DNA from: WM-3-3 sp041660045
GTDB lineage: Bacteria > Pseudomonadota > Gammaproteobacteria > Methylococcales > Methylomonadaceae
Assembly (NCBI GenBank): GCA_041660045.1
Contig: JBAZXA010000002.1
Coordinates: forward strand, 124,001 to 188,000
Reading direction: 5' to 3'
Length of the DNA stretch: 64,000 nucleotides
Made by a program: the position numbers and the translations under genes. This document shows positions 25,939 through 34,526 of this stretch, in pieces (the first letter of the stretch is position 1; each line of letters begins with the position of its first letter). The notes under the pieces are model-generated. The model was not told the origin of the DNA, ran no database searches, and was given only the letters and a program-made list of their open reading frames with translations.

Positions 25939-27249
25939 GTGAAACCGGTAAAAGTAGGGATTTTAGGTTTAGGTACGGTTGGCGGCGGTACGGTCAACGT
26001 ATTAAAACGCAATGGCGATGAAATTGCGCGTCGCGCAGGCCGTGAAATTGTCATCACCCGAGCATCCGCTAGGGATCTAAGCCGCAGCCGAATTTGCGAT
26101 ACCTTAGGTATAGAATTAACAACGGAGCCATTGGATATTATCAATGATCCCGACATTGATATCGTGCTCGAGTTGATTGGGGGCACAGGTGTGGTTAAGC
26201 AATTGGTCTTGCAAGCTATTGAAAATGGTAAACATGTCGTGACAGCCAACAAGGCTTTAATTGCATTGCATGGCAACGAGATTTTCGGCAAAGCCAGCGA
26301 AAAAGGCGTCATTGTGGCGTTTGAAGCCGCAGTTGCAGGTGGAATCCCTATCATTAAAGCGATACGCGAAGGTTTAAGTGGCAATCAAATAGAATGGCTG
26401 GCTGGCATCATCAATGGCACGGGCAATTTTATTTTGACAGAAATGAAAGATAAAGGCCGTGATTTTGCCGATGTTCTAGCCGAGGCGCAAGCCTTAGGTT
26501 ATGCAGAAGCTGACCCGACCTTTGATGTTGAAGGCATAGATGCGGGTCATAAATTAACCATATTAGCGTCTATAGCTTTTGGCATACCGTTGCAATTTGA
26601 TAAGGTTTATACCGAAGGCATTAGCCAAATTGTCCGCGAAGATGTGGAGTATGCAGAACAGCTGGGCTATCGGATCAAACATTTAGGCATAGCCCGTAAG
26701 CTACCTGAAGGCATTGAACTTAGAGTGCACCCGACTTTAATCCCAGAACGCCGGTTAATTGCTAATGTCGATGGCGTGATGAATGCTATTGTGGTTAAAG
26801 GTGATGCGGTAGGAGCTACTTTATACTATGGTGCTGGTGCCGGTGCAGAACCCACGGCTTCAGCTGTAGTAGCCGATATTGTTGATGTGGTAAGGGCATT
26901 AACGAGTGACCCTGAAAACCGGGTGCCGCATTTGGCGTTTCAAGCCGATGCATTGGCGGATATTACAGTTTTAGCTGCTGAGCAATTTAAGACAGCCTAT
27001 TACTTACGCTTAAATGCTCAGGATAAGCCTGGTGTCTTGGCGGAAGTGACCCGAATATTGGCAAACCATCAAATCAGCATTGAAGCGATAATCCAAAAAG
27101 AACCCCTATCAAATAACAGTTTTTTACCGATTATTATGTTGACCCAGTTAACCCTGGAACGGGAAATGAATGCTGCGATCAAAGAAATTGAAGCCTTAAC
27201 GACGGTGAATGGAAAAGTTAACCGTATTCGCCTAGAAACCTTAGGATAA
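25939..27249 (+). CDS. hom: Homoserine dehydrogenase
   Basis: This is a 436-residue monofunctional enzyme reducing aspartate semialdehyde to homoserine. The N-terminal NAD(P)-binding domain has VGILGLGTVGGGTV. Next come LELIGG and NKALIA, the catalytic-domain motifs GIINGTGNFIL and AEADPTFDVEGIDAGHKL, and a C-terminal ACT domain (LNAQDKPGVLAEVTRIL, about residues 355-432), which commonly gives threonine feedback. It starts with GTG at 25939; AGGAG lies 7 bases before. thrC follows after four bases. Confidence 0.97.
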   Translation: MKPVKVGILGLGTVGGGTVNVLKRNGDEIARRAGREIVITRASARDLSRSRICDTLGIELTTEPLDIINDPDIDIVLELIGGTGVVKQLVLQAIENGKHVVTANKALIALHGNEIFGKASEKGVIVAFEAAVAGGIPIIKAIREGLSGNQIEWLAGIINGTGNFILTEMKDKGRDFADVLAEAQALGYAEADPTFDVEGIDAGHKLTILASIAFGIPLQFDKVYTEGISQIVREDVEYAEQLGYRIKHLGIARKLPEGIELRVHPTLIPERRLIANVDGVMNAIVVKGDAVGATLYYGAGAGAEPTASAVVADIVDVVRALTSDPENRVPHLAFQADALADITVLAAEQFKTAYYLRLNAQDKPGVLAEVTRILANHQISIEAIIQKEPLSNNSFLPIIMLTQLTLEREMNAAIKEIEALTTVNGKVNRIRLETLG

Positions 27250-27253
27250 TTAA

Positions 27254-28348
27254 ATGTCTATTAGCAAGCGTTACACAGGACTTATTGAAAATTATAAAGA
27301 CCGCTTACCGGTTAGTGAAAATACCCGTTTAATCAGTTTAGGGGAGGGTAATACGCCACTCATACAGCTGCAAAATATTCCTCGGCTAATTGGCAAAACG
27401 GTAGATATTTATGTTAAATATGAAGGCTTAAATCCTACTGGCTCATTTAAAGACCGCGGTATGACGATGGCTGTCACCAAAGCTGTGGAAGCCGGTAGCC
27501 ATGCGATTATTTGTGCCTCTACCGGTAACACTTCTGCGGCGGCAGCGGCGTATGCGGTGCGGGCAGGCATTAAAGCCTTTGTTTTGATTCCTGAAGGCAA
27601 AATTGCATTGGGCAAGCTTGCACAAACCTTAATGTATGGTGCTGAAATTATCCAGATTAATGGTAACTTTGATGCAGGCATGGCGTTGGTGAAGCAAGTT
27701 GCTGACCATGCCCCAGTCACGATTGTTAATTCGATCAATCCGTTTCGCCTAGAAGGCCAAAAGACGGCTGCATTTGAAATCGTTGATGAATTAGGCCGTG
27801 CGCCAGATTATCACTGCTTGCCAGTTGGCAATGCGGGTAATATAACCGCCTATTGGAAAGGCTACAAAGAATATTCAACCACCACGGCAAGCCATCAGGC
27901 AGTAACTGATACACGGCCAGTTATGTGTGGCTATCAAGCCGCTGGCGCTGCGCCATTTGTGACGGGCAGTATGGTTGATAACCCAGAGACGGTTGCCACG
28001 GCTATCCGTATTGGACATCCTCAATCATGGGATTTAGCTTGGATTGCACAAAAAGAATCTAAGGGCTGGTTTGATAAATGTGCTGATGAGCAAATCTTGG
28101 CTGCTCAAAAAATGCTCTCCCAATATGAAGGTATTTTTTGTGAACCGGCCTCTGCCACTTCCTTGGCAGGTGCTTTACATGATTTAGGCTCAGGAAAAAT
28201 TGCCGAGGGTAGTACCATTGTTTGTACCCTAACGGGTAATGGTTTAAAAGATCCAGACACGGCGATAAAACAGTGTGCTTCTTCCCATCCGGTTACCATA
28301 GAGGCAACCTTAGAGGCAGTACAGAAGGCTATTTTAGATAAGATGTAA
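27254..28348 (+). CDS. thrC: Threonine synthase
   Basis: This is a 364-residue PLP enzyme of fold type II. The PLP lysine lies in NPTGSFKDRGMTMA (about residue 62), the SASTGN-like loop is ICASTGNTSAAAAAY, and the phosphate-binding glycine-rich segment is PVGNAGNITAYWKG. It converts O-phosphohomoserine to threonine. It is the shorter class usually paired with hom in this order. It is followed by a convergent gene; the 56-base gap has no strong terminator. Confidence 0.96.
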   Translation: MSISKRYTGLIENYKDRLPVSENTRLISLGEGNTPLIQLQNIPRLIGKTVDIYVKYEGLNPTGSFKDRGMTMAVTKAVEAGSHAIICASTGNTSAAAAAYAVRAGIKAFVLIPEGKIALGKLAQTLMYGAEIIQINGNFDAGMALVKQVADHAPVTIVNSINPFRLEGQKTAAFEIVDELGRAPDYHCLPVGNAGNITAYWKGYKEYSTTTASHQAVTDTRPVMCGYQAAGAAPFVTGSMVDNPETVATAIRIGHPQSWDLAWIAQKESKGWFDKCADEQILAAQKMLSQYEGIFCEPASATSLAGALHDLGSGKIAEGSTIVCTLTGNGLKDPDTAIKQCASSHPVTIEATLEAVQKAILDKM

Positions 28349-28404
28349 ACTCATCAATGATGGCCATATAAACCAAAACAGCGCTAGGTTTTTTGGCTTT
28401 TACT

Positions 28405-29445
28405 TTAATCAGTGTCAGAATGATAACCGTGATAACGGCTAGTTATCCGGTTAGCCTTGCGGTTGCCAGGGCGGCGGATGGCATATGTCCAAAGCCCCAG
28501 TAGAATTGATGCGGCTATGAGAGCTGCGGCCATTTTCATCGTTAAATGATCATCAATAACTGGTTCTTCAACTAAGTCTTCTTTTTCATGAAGGTAAGTG
28601 GGTGTATCGGCTTTAGCTTCTTCAGGTAGGGTGATAGGTGGTACCCACTTGTTAATGATGTTTTGTTTTTCTTCTTGGCTGATAGAGTCTAGGCCTTTTT
28701 CCAAAATGCTGACTAAAATGGGCCAATCTTTTCGCACAGCCATGCTCTCATTAAATATGTTGTAGTCATAAAAAGCAGCAACTTTTAAATCGGCATAATG
28801 CGGGTCAGTCTTTAAAAAATAGCCGGCTCCCGAAAAAATAACGGCGGCATCGGATTTGCCTTTGCTAACAGCTTGCAGGCCTTCAATTAAGGTATTTACA
28901 AAATACGGTTTAATTTTAGGGAATTCTTTTAAGACACGATTAATATATTTGTAATCTTTGAATAAGGCGACTTTTTTACCGTTGATATCGCTACGGTTTT
29001 TAATGGTTAGGTTATTAGACTTAGTTATGACGACGAGTGATTTGGTTATATAAGGTTTAGTAAAGTTAAACCAGAGTAGGCGTTCTGGTCGGTTGACCAT
29101 GGTGGCTACAACATCGACTTTGTTAGAAATGGCGGCGTCTTTATAGACTCTATTCCAAGTTGCATGGGGATAGGTTTCAAAAGTTATGCCTAGTCGCTTA
29201 CTAAGTAAGTTAGTCATTTCGACAGCAATGCCTTTTATATGTCCTGATTTATCGACAAAACTATAGGGTGGCAGTTCACCGTCATAGGCAATGCTAATTT
29301 TCTTATGTTTGTTAAGCCATTCTTGCTCTGCTTTGGACAAGGTGATGGTAGTCGAGGGATTGGTATCGACTAACACAGCTTCATTACCCGGGCTGGCGGC
29401 TTGTATGGGTAGCAAAAAAATAAAAAAAGAGATAATTAGTCGCAC
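28405..29445 (-). CDS. Periplasmic solute-binding (SBP_bac_3) protein with C-terminal membrane anchor
   Basis: This is a 346-residue protein. An N-terminal signal peptide (MRLIISFFIFLLPIQAAS) is followed by an SBP_bac_3 domain at about residues 40-275: KKISIAYDGELPPYSFVDKSGHIKGIAVEM, then DVVATMVNRPERLLWFNFTKPYI. Near residues 302-324 there is a membrane helix (MAAALIAASILLGLWTYAI) and then a basic ~22-residue tail. The domain binds amino acids or similar ligands. The layout equals the sensor half of a BvgS-type kinase or GGDEF receptor with the output domain absent. No transporter genes are adjacent. It may be a stand-alone anchored receptor or a truncated sensor. Confidence 0.75.
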   Translation of the reverse strand: MRLIISFFIFLLPIQAASPGNEAVLVDTNPSTTITLSKAEQEWLNKHKKISIAYDGELPPYSFVDKSGHIKGIAVEMTNLLSKRLGITFETYPHATWNRVYKDAAISNKVDVVATMVNRPERLLWFNFTKPYITKSLVVITKSNNLTIKNRSDINGKKVALFKDYKYINRVLKEFPKIKPYFVNTLIEGLQAVSKGKSDAAVIFSGAGYFLKTDPHYADLKVAAFYDYNIFNESMAVRKDWPILVSILEKGLDSISQEEKQNIINKWVPPITLPEEAKADTPTYLHEKEDLVEEPVIDDHLTMKMAAALIAASILLGLWTYAIRRPGNRKANRITSRYHGYHSDTD

Positions 29446-29737
29446 AGGAATAGAAAAAAGTTTTTAAAAAATTTAGTAATTGAAATTAGAAAGCTTTTTT
29501 CATTGAATATAGCTAGTTTAGATATAAACACTTGCTCGTTTTAGAGACAGCCCAATCTGTTCACCTTAATGCGGGCTTATTGTTACAACAAACGCCGAAC
29601 TAGGCAAGCGCATTAGTCCAATAATAATTGAAATAATAGACAAACCAAGGCAATTTAAGCAACCGTCTTGCATAATATAGCTTAGTATCAGAACTATAGG
29701 TTGGCAAGAAACGCTAGTTATCTCCATTAATACAAGT

Positions 29738-31483
29738 ATGCACAATAAAGCTATAAGAAAAACAGTCATTGAGCGCCCACGCTTAAGCCACCAACAAAAC
29801 TTAGGGGATATTCATCCTTTACTTGCCCGTATTTATTCAGCGCGTGGTATCGTCTCTAAAGATGAGCTGGATCTGACCTTAACACAATTACCATCCCCTT
29901 GGCTACTTTCGGGGATGGAAAACATGGTAAACCAGCTTATTACCGCATTAAGGAAACAGCAAAAAATTTGTGTGGTGGCCGATTTTGATGCCGATGGTGC
30001 AACCAGTTGTGCGCTTGCTGTTAAGGGCTTGAAATTGTTAGGCGCTGGGCACGTAAGCTATGTAGTCCCCAACCGTTTTGAGTACGGTTATGGCTTGACG
30101 CCTGAAATTGTAAGATTGGTCAAACGGCAAGATCCAGCAGTGATTATCACAGTAGATAACGGTATTTCTAGTCTAGAAGGTGTTTTGGAAGCTAAAGGTT
30201 TAGGGATGAAAGTGTTGATTACTGATCATCATCTTCCAGGGCAATCATTGCCACTAGCGGATGCCATAGTTAATCCAAACCTCCACGATGATCAATTTCC
30301 CTCAAAGGCGCTAGCCGGTGTTGGGGTAATGTTTTTTGTTTTGGCTGCGCTAAGAAATAGGCTTAGGGAACAAAATTGGTTTGTGTTACAGCATATATCA
30401 GAGCCAAATTTAGCACAATTACTGGACTATGTAGCTTTAGGTACTATAGCAGACGTGGTGGTTTTAGATAAAACGAATCGTGTGTTAGTTTATCAGGGAT
30501 TATTACGGATTCGCATGGGTGCAGCCCATCATGGCGTTAATGCTTTAATTGAAAGCGCTGGCCGAGTACCACAAAGCCTAGTGGCGGCTGACTTAGGTTT
30601 TGCTGTGGCGCCCCGGTTAAATGCCGCTGGACGTATGGATGATATGGCTTTAGGCATTAGCTGCTTACTAGCCGAGGATGTCACTTCCGCTAAAACGATG
30701 GCAATGCGCTTGAATGAGCTCAATGATGAACGGCGAGAAGTTGAAAAACAGATGAAAAATGAGGCTATGGCGTTAATTAGTGAAATGAGCATTCTTGATA
30801 AGCCTCATTTACCAGCTGGTATTTGTTTATTTAATGCAAGTTGGCATCAAGGTGTGATTGGTATTTTGGCTTCTCGGATTAAAGATCGTTTACATCGCCC
30901 GGTTATAGCCTTTGCGCCTTCTGGACAGGATGAAATCAAGGGTTCCGCCCGCTCTGTCGCTGGTGTGCATATTCGTGATGCCTTAAGCGATATTGCTGCT
31001 AGCCATCCAGGCTTATTAGAGCGTTTTGGTGGTCATGCTATGGCGGCGGGTTTAAGTTTAAAGCTCCATGATTATCCGGCTTTTGCATTGGCCTTTGATG
31101 ACATTATCAAACAGCGGCTAGCGGATATTGATTTGGAACAAAAAGTTTTATCCGATGGCGAGTTAACTGAACAAGATCTCAACTTGGCATTAGCTGAATT
31201 ATTGCAAAGAACAGGGGTATGGGGGCAAGGTTTTCCTGAGCCTATTTTTCACGGGCTGTTTGACGTTGTGCAAACTAGGATAATCGGCCAGCAACACGTA
31301 AAGTTTGTTTTAAGGAAACCGGCAGGACAGTTATTAATAGATGCTATCGCCTTTTATCTTGAGCTACCGGAAAGCTGGTTAGGTGTAAGGCAGCTTTTGG
31401 TGGCTTACAAATTGGATGTCAATGAATATAAGGGTAGCCGCAGCATACAATTAATCTTGCAATATGTGGAGAAGCTAGCCTAA
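29738..31483 (+). CDS. recJ: Single-stranded-DNA-specific exonuclease RecJ
   Basis: The 581-residue 5'-3' exonuclease has the DHH superfamily motifs in order: VADFDADGATSCALA, ITVDNGIS, ITDHHLPGQ and then GRMDDMALGISCLL. A DHHA1 part (ASRIKDRLHRPVIAFAP, GGHAMAAGLSL) and an OB-fold C-terminal region follow. It acts in recombination and mismatch repair in the cytoplasm. The start ATG 29738 lacks a clear Shine-Dalgarno but fits the family N-terminus (HPLLARIYSARGI follows at residue 26). It ends in a bidirectional terminator shared with the convergent PpiC gene. Confidence 0.95.
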   Translation: MHNKAIRKTVIERPRLSHQQNLGDIHPLLARIYSARGIVSKDELDLTLTQLPSPWLLSGMENMVNQLITALRKQQKICVVADFDADGATSCALAVKGLKLLGAGHVSYVVPNRFEYGYGLTPEIVRLVKRQDPAVIITVDNGISSLEGVLEAKGLGMKVLITDHHLPGQSLPLADAIVNPNLHDDQFPSKALAGVGVMFFVLAALRNRLREQNWFVLQHISEPNLAQLLDYVALGTIADVVVLDKTNRVLVYQGLLRIRMGAAHHGVNALIESAGRVPQSLVAADLGFAVAPRLNAAGRMDDMALGISCLLAEDVTSAKTMAMRLNELNDERREVEKQMKNEAMALISEMSILDKPHLPAGICLFNASWHQGVIGILASRIKDRLHRPVIAFAPSGQDEIKGSARSVAGVHIRDALSDIAASHPGLLERFGGHAMAAGLSLKLHDYPAFALAFDDIIKQRLADIDLEQKVLSDGELTEQDLNLALAELLQRTGVWGQGFPEPIFHGLFDVVQTRIIGQQHVKFVLRKPAGQLLIDAIAFYLELPESWLGVRQLLVAYKLDVNEYKGSRSIQLILQYVEKLA

Positions 31484-31512
31484 AAAGGACGGATATTTCC
31501 GCCCTTTTTAGG
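31479..31512. terminator. Bidirectional terminator recJ / ppiC-like gene
   Basis: CCTAAAAAGGACGG (31479-31492), loop ATATTT, CCGCCCTTTTTAGG (31499-31512), with one A-C mismatch. The A-tract on one side and T-tract on the other make it work in both directions. The left arm contains the recJ stop codon (31481-31483). It lies 14 bases from the end of the convergent gene. Confidence 0.82.
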
Positions 31513-31525
31513 GGGTTAACTGGTC

Positions 31526-32650
31526 TTATTTGTGGTCTGCAGGCATGGCTTCTTTCATAGCTTCGCCAGTTTTGTCGACGGCTTTTTCAACTTTGTCGGC
31601 CATTTCTTTGGCGGCTTCTTCAGTTTTTTCAGCAGCTTTCTCAGTGGTTTCGGTCATTGTTTTTACAGCTTCTGAAGCGCCGTTTTCGACACTTTTAGCC
31701 GCTTCTGTAGCTTTCTCTTTTATATTTGCAGCCGCATCTTCAGCAGATCCGGTTTCAGCGCCTTCTTTCGCAGGCATTTCGCTGTCTGTGGCTGGTGTTG
31801 CTTCAACTTTAGCAGGCTCTTCTGTTAATGGCACTAAGACCTCAACCTGTGCTTGTTTACGTAAACCATCTAACATAGTTTGGATTTTTTTACGTTGCAA
31901 ATAAGGCGAGATTTGCTCTTTAACAGCTTCAAAAGGAGGCGGTGTTGACGCACGGGAATCTTCCCTTAAAATAATATGCCAGCCGAATTGTGTTTGGATG
32001 GGCGTTTTACTGTATTTACCATTTTCTAAAGCAGCCACGGCTTCAGAAAATGGTGCCACCATTTGACTTGGTGAAAACCAGCCTAAATCGCCACCTTGGG
32101 CAGAAGTGTCAGTAGAGTGTTTAGTTGCTAATTCTTCAAATTTAGCACCTTTATCAAGCTGGGCAATAAGTTTTTTTGCTTCGTCTTCTGTTTTTACCAA
32201 GATATGCCGGGCTTTATATTCTTGGCCTTTTTCTGCACCCACTTTACTGTCGTATTCAGCCTTGATTTCTTCATCGGTAACGGGGTTAGCCTTAATAAAG
32301 TTTTGCAAGCTGGTTTGCGATAACAAAGAATTTTTTAAAGTTTCAATACGAGCCATAAATTCAGGTGTTTTATCTAGCTGTTTTTGTTTTGCATCCTGAA
32401 TTAAAAGTTCCCGTTGGACTAATTCGTCAATTAATTTTTCTTTAGGAAAATTTTGTCCGGTACGTTCAGAGACCTCTTTTTCAAGCTCTGTAAGGCTGGC
32501 TTTACTGATATATTGACCATTTACTGATGCGATCGCATCGGCCTTGTCAACCGTTGGCATTGCCGCAGTTGTGGCTGGCGGCGTGCTTTGTTCACAGGCG
32601 GTTACAACAACAGCGCCGGCAATAAGTAGGGAAATAATGTTTTTTTTCAT
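31526..32650 (-). CDS. PpiC-type peptidyl-prolyl isomerase lipoprotein
   Basis: This is a 374-residue lipoprotein: signal with lipobox VTAC (Cys19), then a SurA-like N-terminal helical region (residues 36-125). A parvulin/PpiC domain follows at about 140-235: ARHILVKTEDEAKKLI, FEELATKHSTDTSAQGGDLGWF, TQFGWHIILRED. The last ~90 residues are an Ala/Lys/Glu-rich helical tail with repeated KAAEKTEEAAKEMADKVEK-type segments, resembling LEA or apolipoprotein-like helices. It would act as a chaperone for periplasmic or outer-membrane proteins. It overlaps the bolA-like gene by ATGA. The EpsD/SurA-like label is an inference from layout. Confidence 0.85.
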   Translation of the reverse strand: MKKNIISLLIAGAVVVTACEQSTPPATTAAMPTVDKADAIASVNGQYISKASLTELEKEVSERTGQNFPKEKLIDELVQRELLIQDAKQKQLDKTPEFMARIETLKNSLLSQTSLQNFIKANPVTDEEIKAEYDSKVGAEKGQEYKARHILVKTEDEAKKLIAQLDKGAKFEELATKHSTDTSAQGGDLGWFSPSQMVAPFSEAVAALENGKYSKTPIQTQFGWHIILREDSRASTPPPFEAVKEQISPYLQRKKIQTMLDGLRKQAQVEVLVPLTEEPAKVEATPATDSEMPAKEGAETGSAEDAAANIKEKATEAAKSVENGASEAVKTMTETTEKAAEKTEEAAKEMADKVEKAVDKTGEAMKEAMPADHK

Positions 32651-32928
32651 TGTTGGTTTCCTTTATTTTCTTCTGAAGGTGAGAGAGCATTAATTCCTAG
32701 TGCATGTATTTGTGTTTTCATCATGTCGTTTAATACTTGATAGACCAACTGATGCCTTTGCACTAAAGATTTACCTTCAAATGCATCTGCAATAATGGTT
32801 ACATAGTAATGGCCTCCACCGCTCTGGGCACCAGCATGTCCTGCATGGGCAGAACTATTGTCTATAATTTCTAAAACCTCGGGTTTAAAGGCGTCAGTGA
32901 GTAGTTGTTTAATTGCTTCCGTTGTCAT
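32647..32928 (-). CDS. BolA family protein
   Basis: This 93-residue protein contains a BolA fold (KH-like), with the conserved His in LVQRHQLVYQVL and an N-terminal helix MTTEAIKQLLTDAF. An unusual His/Gly-rich stretch (SAHAGHAGAQSGGGHYYV) sits where BolA proteins bind an Fe-S cluster with glutaredoxin; some BolA1 proteins have similar loops. The likely role is in iron-sulfur protein maturation or iron-stress response. The YciI-like gene upstream overlaps its start by four bases and the PpiC gene overlaps its stop by four, so a tight operon. Confidence 0.88.
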   Translation of the reverse strand: MTTEAIKQLLTDAFKPEVLEIIDNSSAHAGHAGAQSGGGHYYVTIIADAFEGKSLVQRHQLVYQVLNDMMKTQIHALGINALSPSEENKGNQQ

Positions 32929-33227
32929 TGTGGGAACACCTTTTTAAATGGTTTTACGATTACGTTGGCGTAAACGCCAGCTGTGTTGTAGGGGTCAACA
33001 TTTGCCCATTCCTGGGCGAGTTCTAGGGTTTCAAATTCAGCGATTACAAGGCTCCCAGTAAACCCAGCATCACCTGGGTTTTCAAGATCTAACGCTGGGT
33101 GTGGCCCAGCAATAATTAATCGGCCTTGCTTTTGAAGTTCTTCTAACCTTAGCAAATGCAATGCGCGTGTCGCTAGCCTTTGCTCTAAGCTATTAGGGTG
33201 GTCAGTACTAATAATGGCATACAACAC
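32925..33227 (-). CDS. YciI family protein
   Basis: This 100-residue protein has a ferredoxin-like (DABB) fold. It shows the YciI pattern: MLYAIISTDHPNSLEQRLATR, then EELQKQGRLIIAGPHPA and WANVDPYNTAGVY. YciI-type proteins have an active-site-like His-Asp pair, but the cellular reaction is unknown. It follows the yciB gene by three bases, matching the E. coli yciB-yciA-yciI neighbourhood, and overlaps the bolA-like gene. Confidence 0.9.
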   Translation of the reverse strand: MLYAIISTDHPNSLEQRLATRALHLLRLEELQKQGRLIIAGPHPALDLENPGDAGFTGSLVIAEFETLELAQEWANVDPYNTAGVYANVIVKPFKKVFPQ

Positions 33228-33230
33228 CGT

Positions 33231-33767
33231 TTATTCCTCAGTATCTGAAACATGTTTATAAAGAAACAGCATTTGTCCAAAAACAAAAATTAACATTAAT
33301 ATGGGGACACCAAAGGTTTTAAAGGTTACCCAGTCATCAGTGTTATAGTGATACATCACATAAACGTTGAGACAGCCAACGGCGATAAAAAAACTGCCCC
33401 AAAGCGTGTTTAAGCGTTTCCAAATGGGCGGTGGCAAATTTATGTTGCCAGACATCATGCGTTCGATAAAAGGTTTTTTGCCGATATATTGACTACCCAG
33501 AAAAGCGATGCCAAATAGCCATTCAATCACGGATAATTTCCATTTTATAAATTGTTCATCTTGAAAATATAAGGTTGCGCCACCCATTACTAAAACTAAG
33601 ATCAGGGTAATCCATTGCATAGCTTCTATTTTACGAAATTTAAACCATGTAAAAGCCACTAAAATGACAGTTGCCGCAATAACGACCGCGGTGGCCACAT
33701 AAATGTCGTAAAGTTTATAGGCAATAAAAAATAACAGGATAGGGAGAAAGTCTGTTGCTTGTTTCAT
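33231..33767 (-). CDS. yciB: Inner-membrane-spanning protein YciB (septation protein A)
   Basis: This is a 178-residue integral membrane protein with about five helices. The family start LPILLFFIAYKLYDIYVAT follows a short MKQATDF, and the late segments GKKPFIERMM and WKRLNTLWGSFFIAVGCLNVYV are typical of YciB/IspZ. It is linked to cell-envelope synthesis and septation. It heads the yciB-yciI-bolA-ppiC run, with a small unknown gene just upstream. Confidence 0.92.
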   Translation of the reverse strand: MKQATDFLPILLFFIAYKLYDIYVATAVVIAATVILVAFTWFKFRKIEAMQWITLILVLVMGGATLYFQDEQFIKWKLSVIEWLFGIAFLGSQYIGKKPFIERMMSGNINLPPPIWKRLNTLWGSFFIAVGCLNVYVMYHYNTDDWVTFKTFGVPILMLIFVFGQMLFLYKHVSDTEE

Positions 33768-33782
33768 GATGAATTAGGAAAG

Positions 33783-34106
33783 TTAGGCGAAAAAGTCAAT
33801 ATTAGGGGCAAAATTCGGGGAATCACCTTGTGAGGCTTGCCTAGTTTCTTGGCTGTAAGAATTTAACGCCTTTATGGTGCGAATATTAGTGGGTTGTTCT
33901 GCCAAATTATTAACTGTGGTCAAACTTTTATTGCTGGCAATAGGCTGCTCAGAGCTGGGGTTTTGATTATTTTGATTTTGACTATTGAGTGGCTGGACGG
34001 GTAATAGTTCATTAGGTTTTGTATTTTTTGCCACAGGAGCTTCAGCATTCTGTCGCTGCTGTACTCTAGGGGTGGAAAAAGTAAGGGATGAACTATGAAT
34101 TCTCAT
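33783..34106 (-). CDS. Small low-complexity protein of unknown function
   Basis: I do not recognise this 107-residue protein. It starts MRIHSSSLTFSTPRVQQRQ and continues as a Gln/Asn/Ser/Pro-rich stretch (NSQNQNNQNPSSEQP) with no membrane helix or signal peptide, so it is probably disordered. It ends 16 bases before the yciB start on the same strand. It could be a genuine small disordered protein in the yciB operon or a spurious frame; its ordinary initiation codon and isolated intergenic position favour a real gene. Confidence 0.5.
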   Translation of the reverse strand: MRIHSSSLTFSTPRVQQRQNAEAPVAKNTKPNELLPVQPLNSQNQNNQNPSSEQPIASNKSLTTVNNLAEQPTNIRTIKALNSYSQETRQASQGDSPNFAPNIDFFA

Positions 34107-34223
34107 CTTTTAGGTTATTTATTAGACCCGCTAACTTTGCTATTGTAAAATTTTTCAACAGGTCTGTACATGATTAGATAATCATATCTGTTAGAATAAT
34201 TGACATTAACATTTGGAGCACTT

Positions 34224-34526
34224 ATGGATAAAAATAATCAAATAGCATTGGAGGCCGCAGTTTTCCGACGTTTGCGGGATCACTTACAGCAACACCCTGA
34301 AGCGCAAAATATCGATTTAATGATTCTAGCTGATTTTTGCAGAAATTGTTTGGCGAAATGGTATTCAGCTGCTGCACAGGAACAGGGTATGGCTATAGAT
34401 TATGAGCAAGCAAGAACTTTAATTTATGGTATGCCCTATCCAGAATGGAAAGAGAAGTATCAGCCAGAAGCGACACCGGAACAACTGGCGGCCTATAATC
34501 AAAAACAATTATTAAAACATGAATAA
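34224..34526 (+). CDS. DUF1244 domain protein
   Basis: The 100-residue protein has AVFRRLRDHLQQHPEAQNID, LADFCRNCLAKWY and YGMPYPEWKEKYQPEATPEQ, which I recognise as DUF1244, a small all-helical family of unknown function. The two cysteines in DFCRNCLAKW are notable. ATG 34224 has GGAG six bases upstream; a TTG at 34200 is less likely. The stop overlaps the start of a methyltransferase gene by 8 bases, implying coupled expression of the two. Confidence 0.85.
   Translation: MDKNNQIALEAAVFRRLRDHLQQHPEAQNIDLMILADFCRNCLAKWYSAAAQEQGMAIDYEQARTLIYGMPYPEWKEKYQPEATPEQLAAYNQKQLLKHE

Noticed and set aside
29566..29769. 67-codon hydrophobic minus-strand frame overlapping the recJ start
   Set aside because: It overlaps recJ's start, has no clear ribosome site, and looks like a chance frame in AT-rich DNA.
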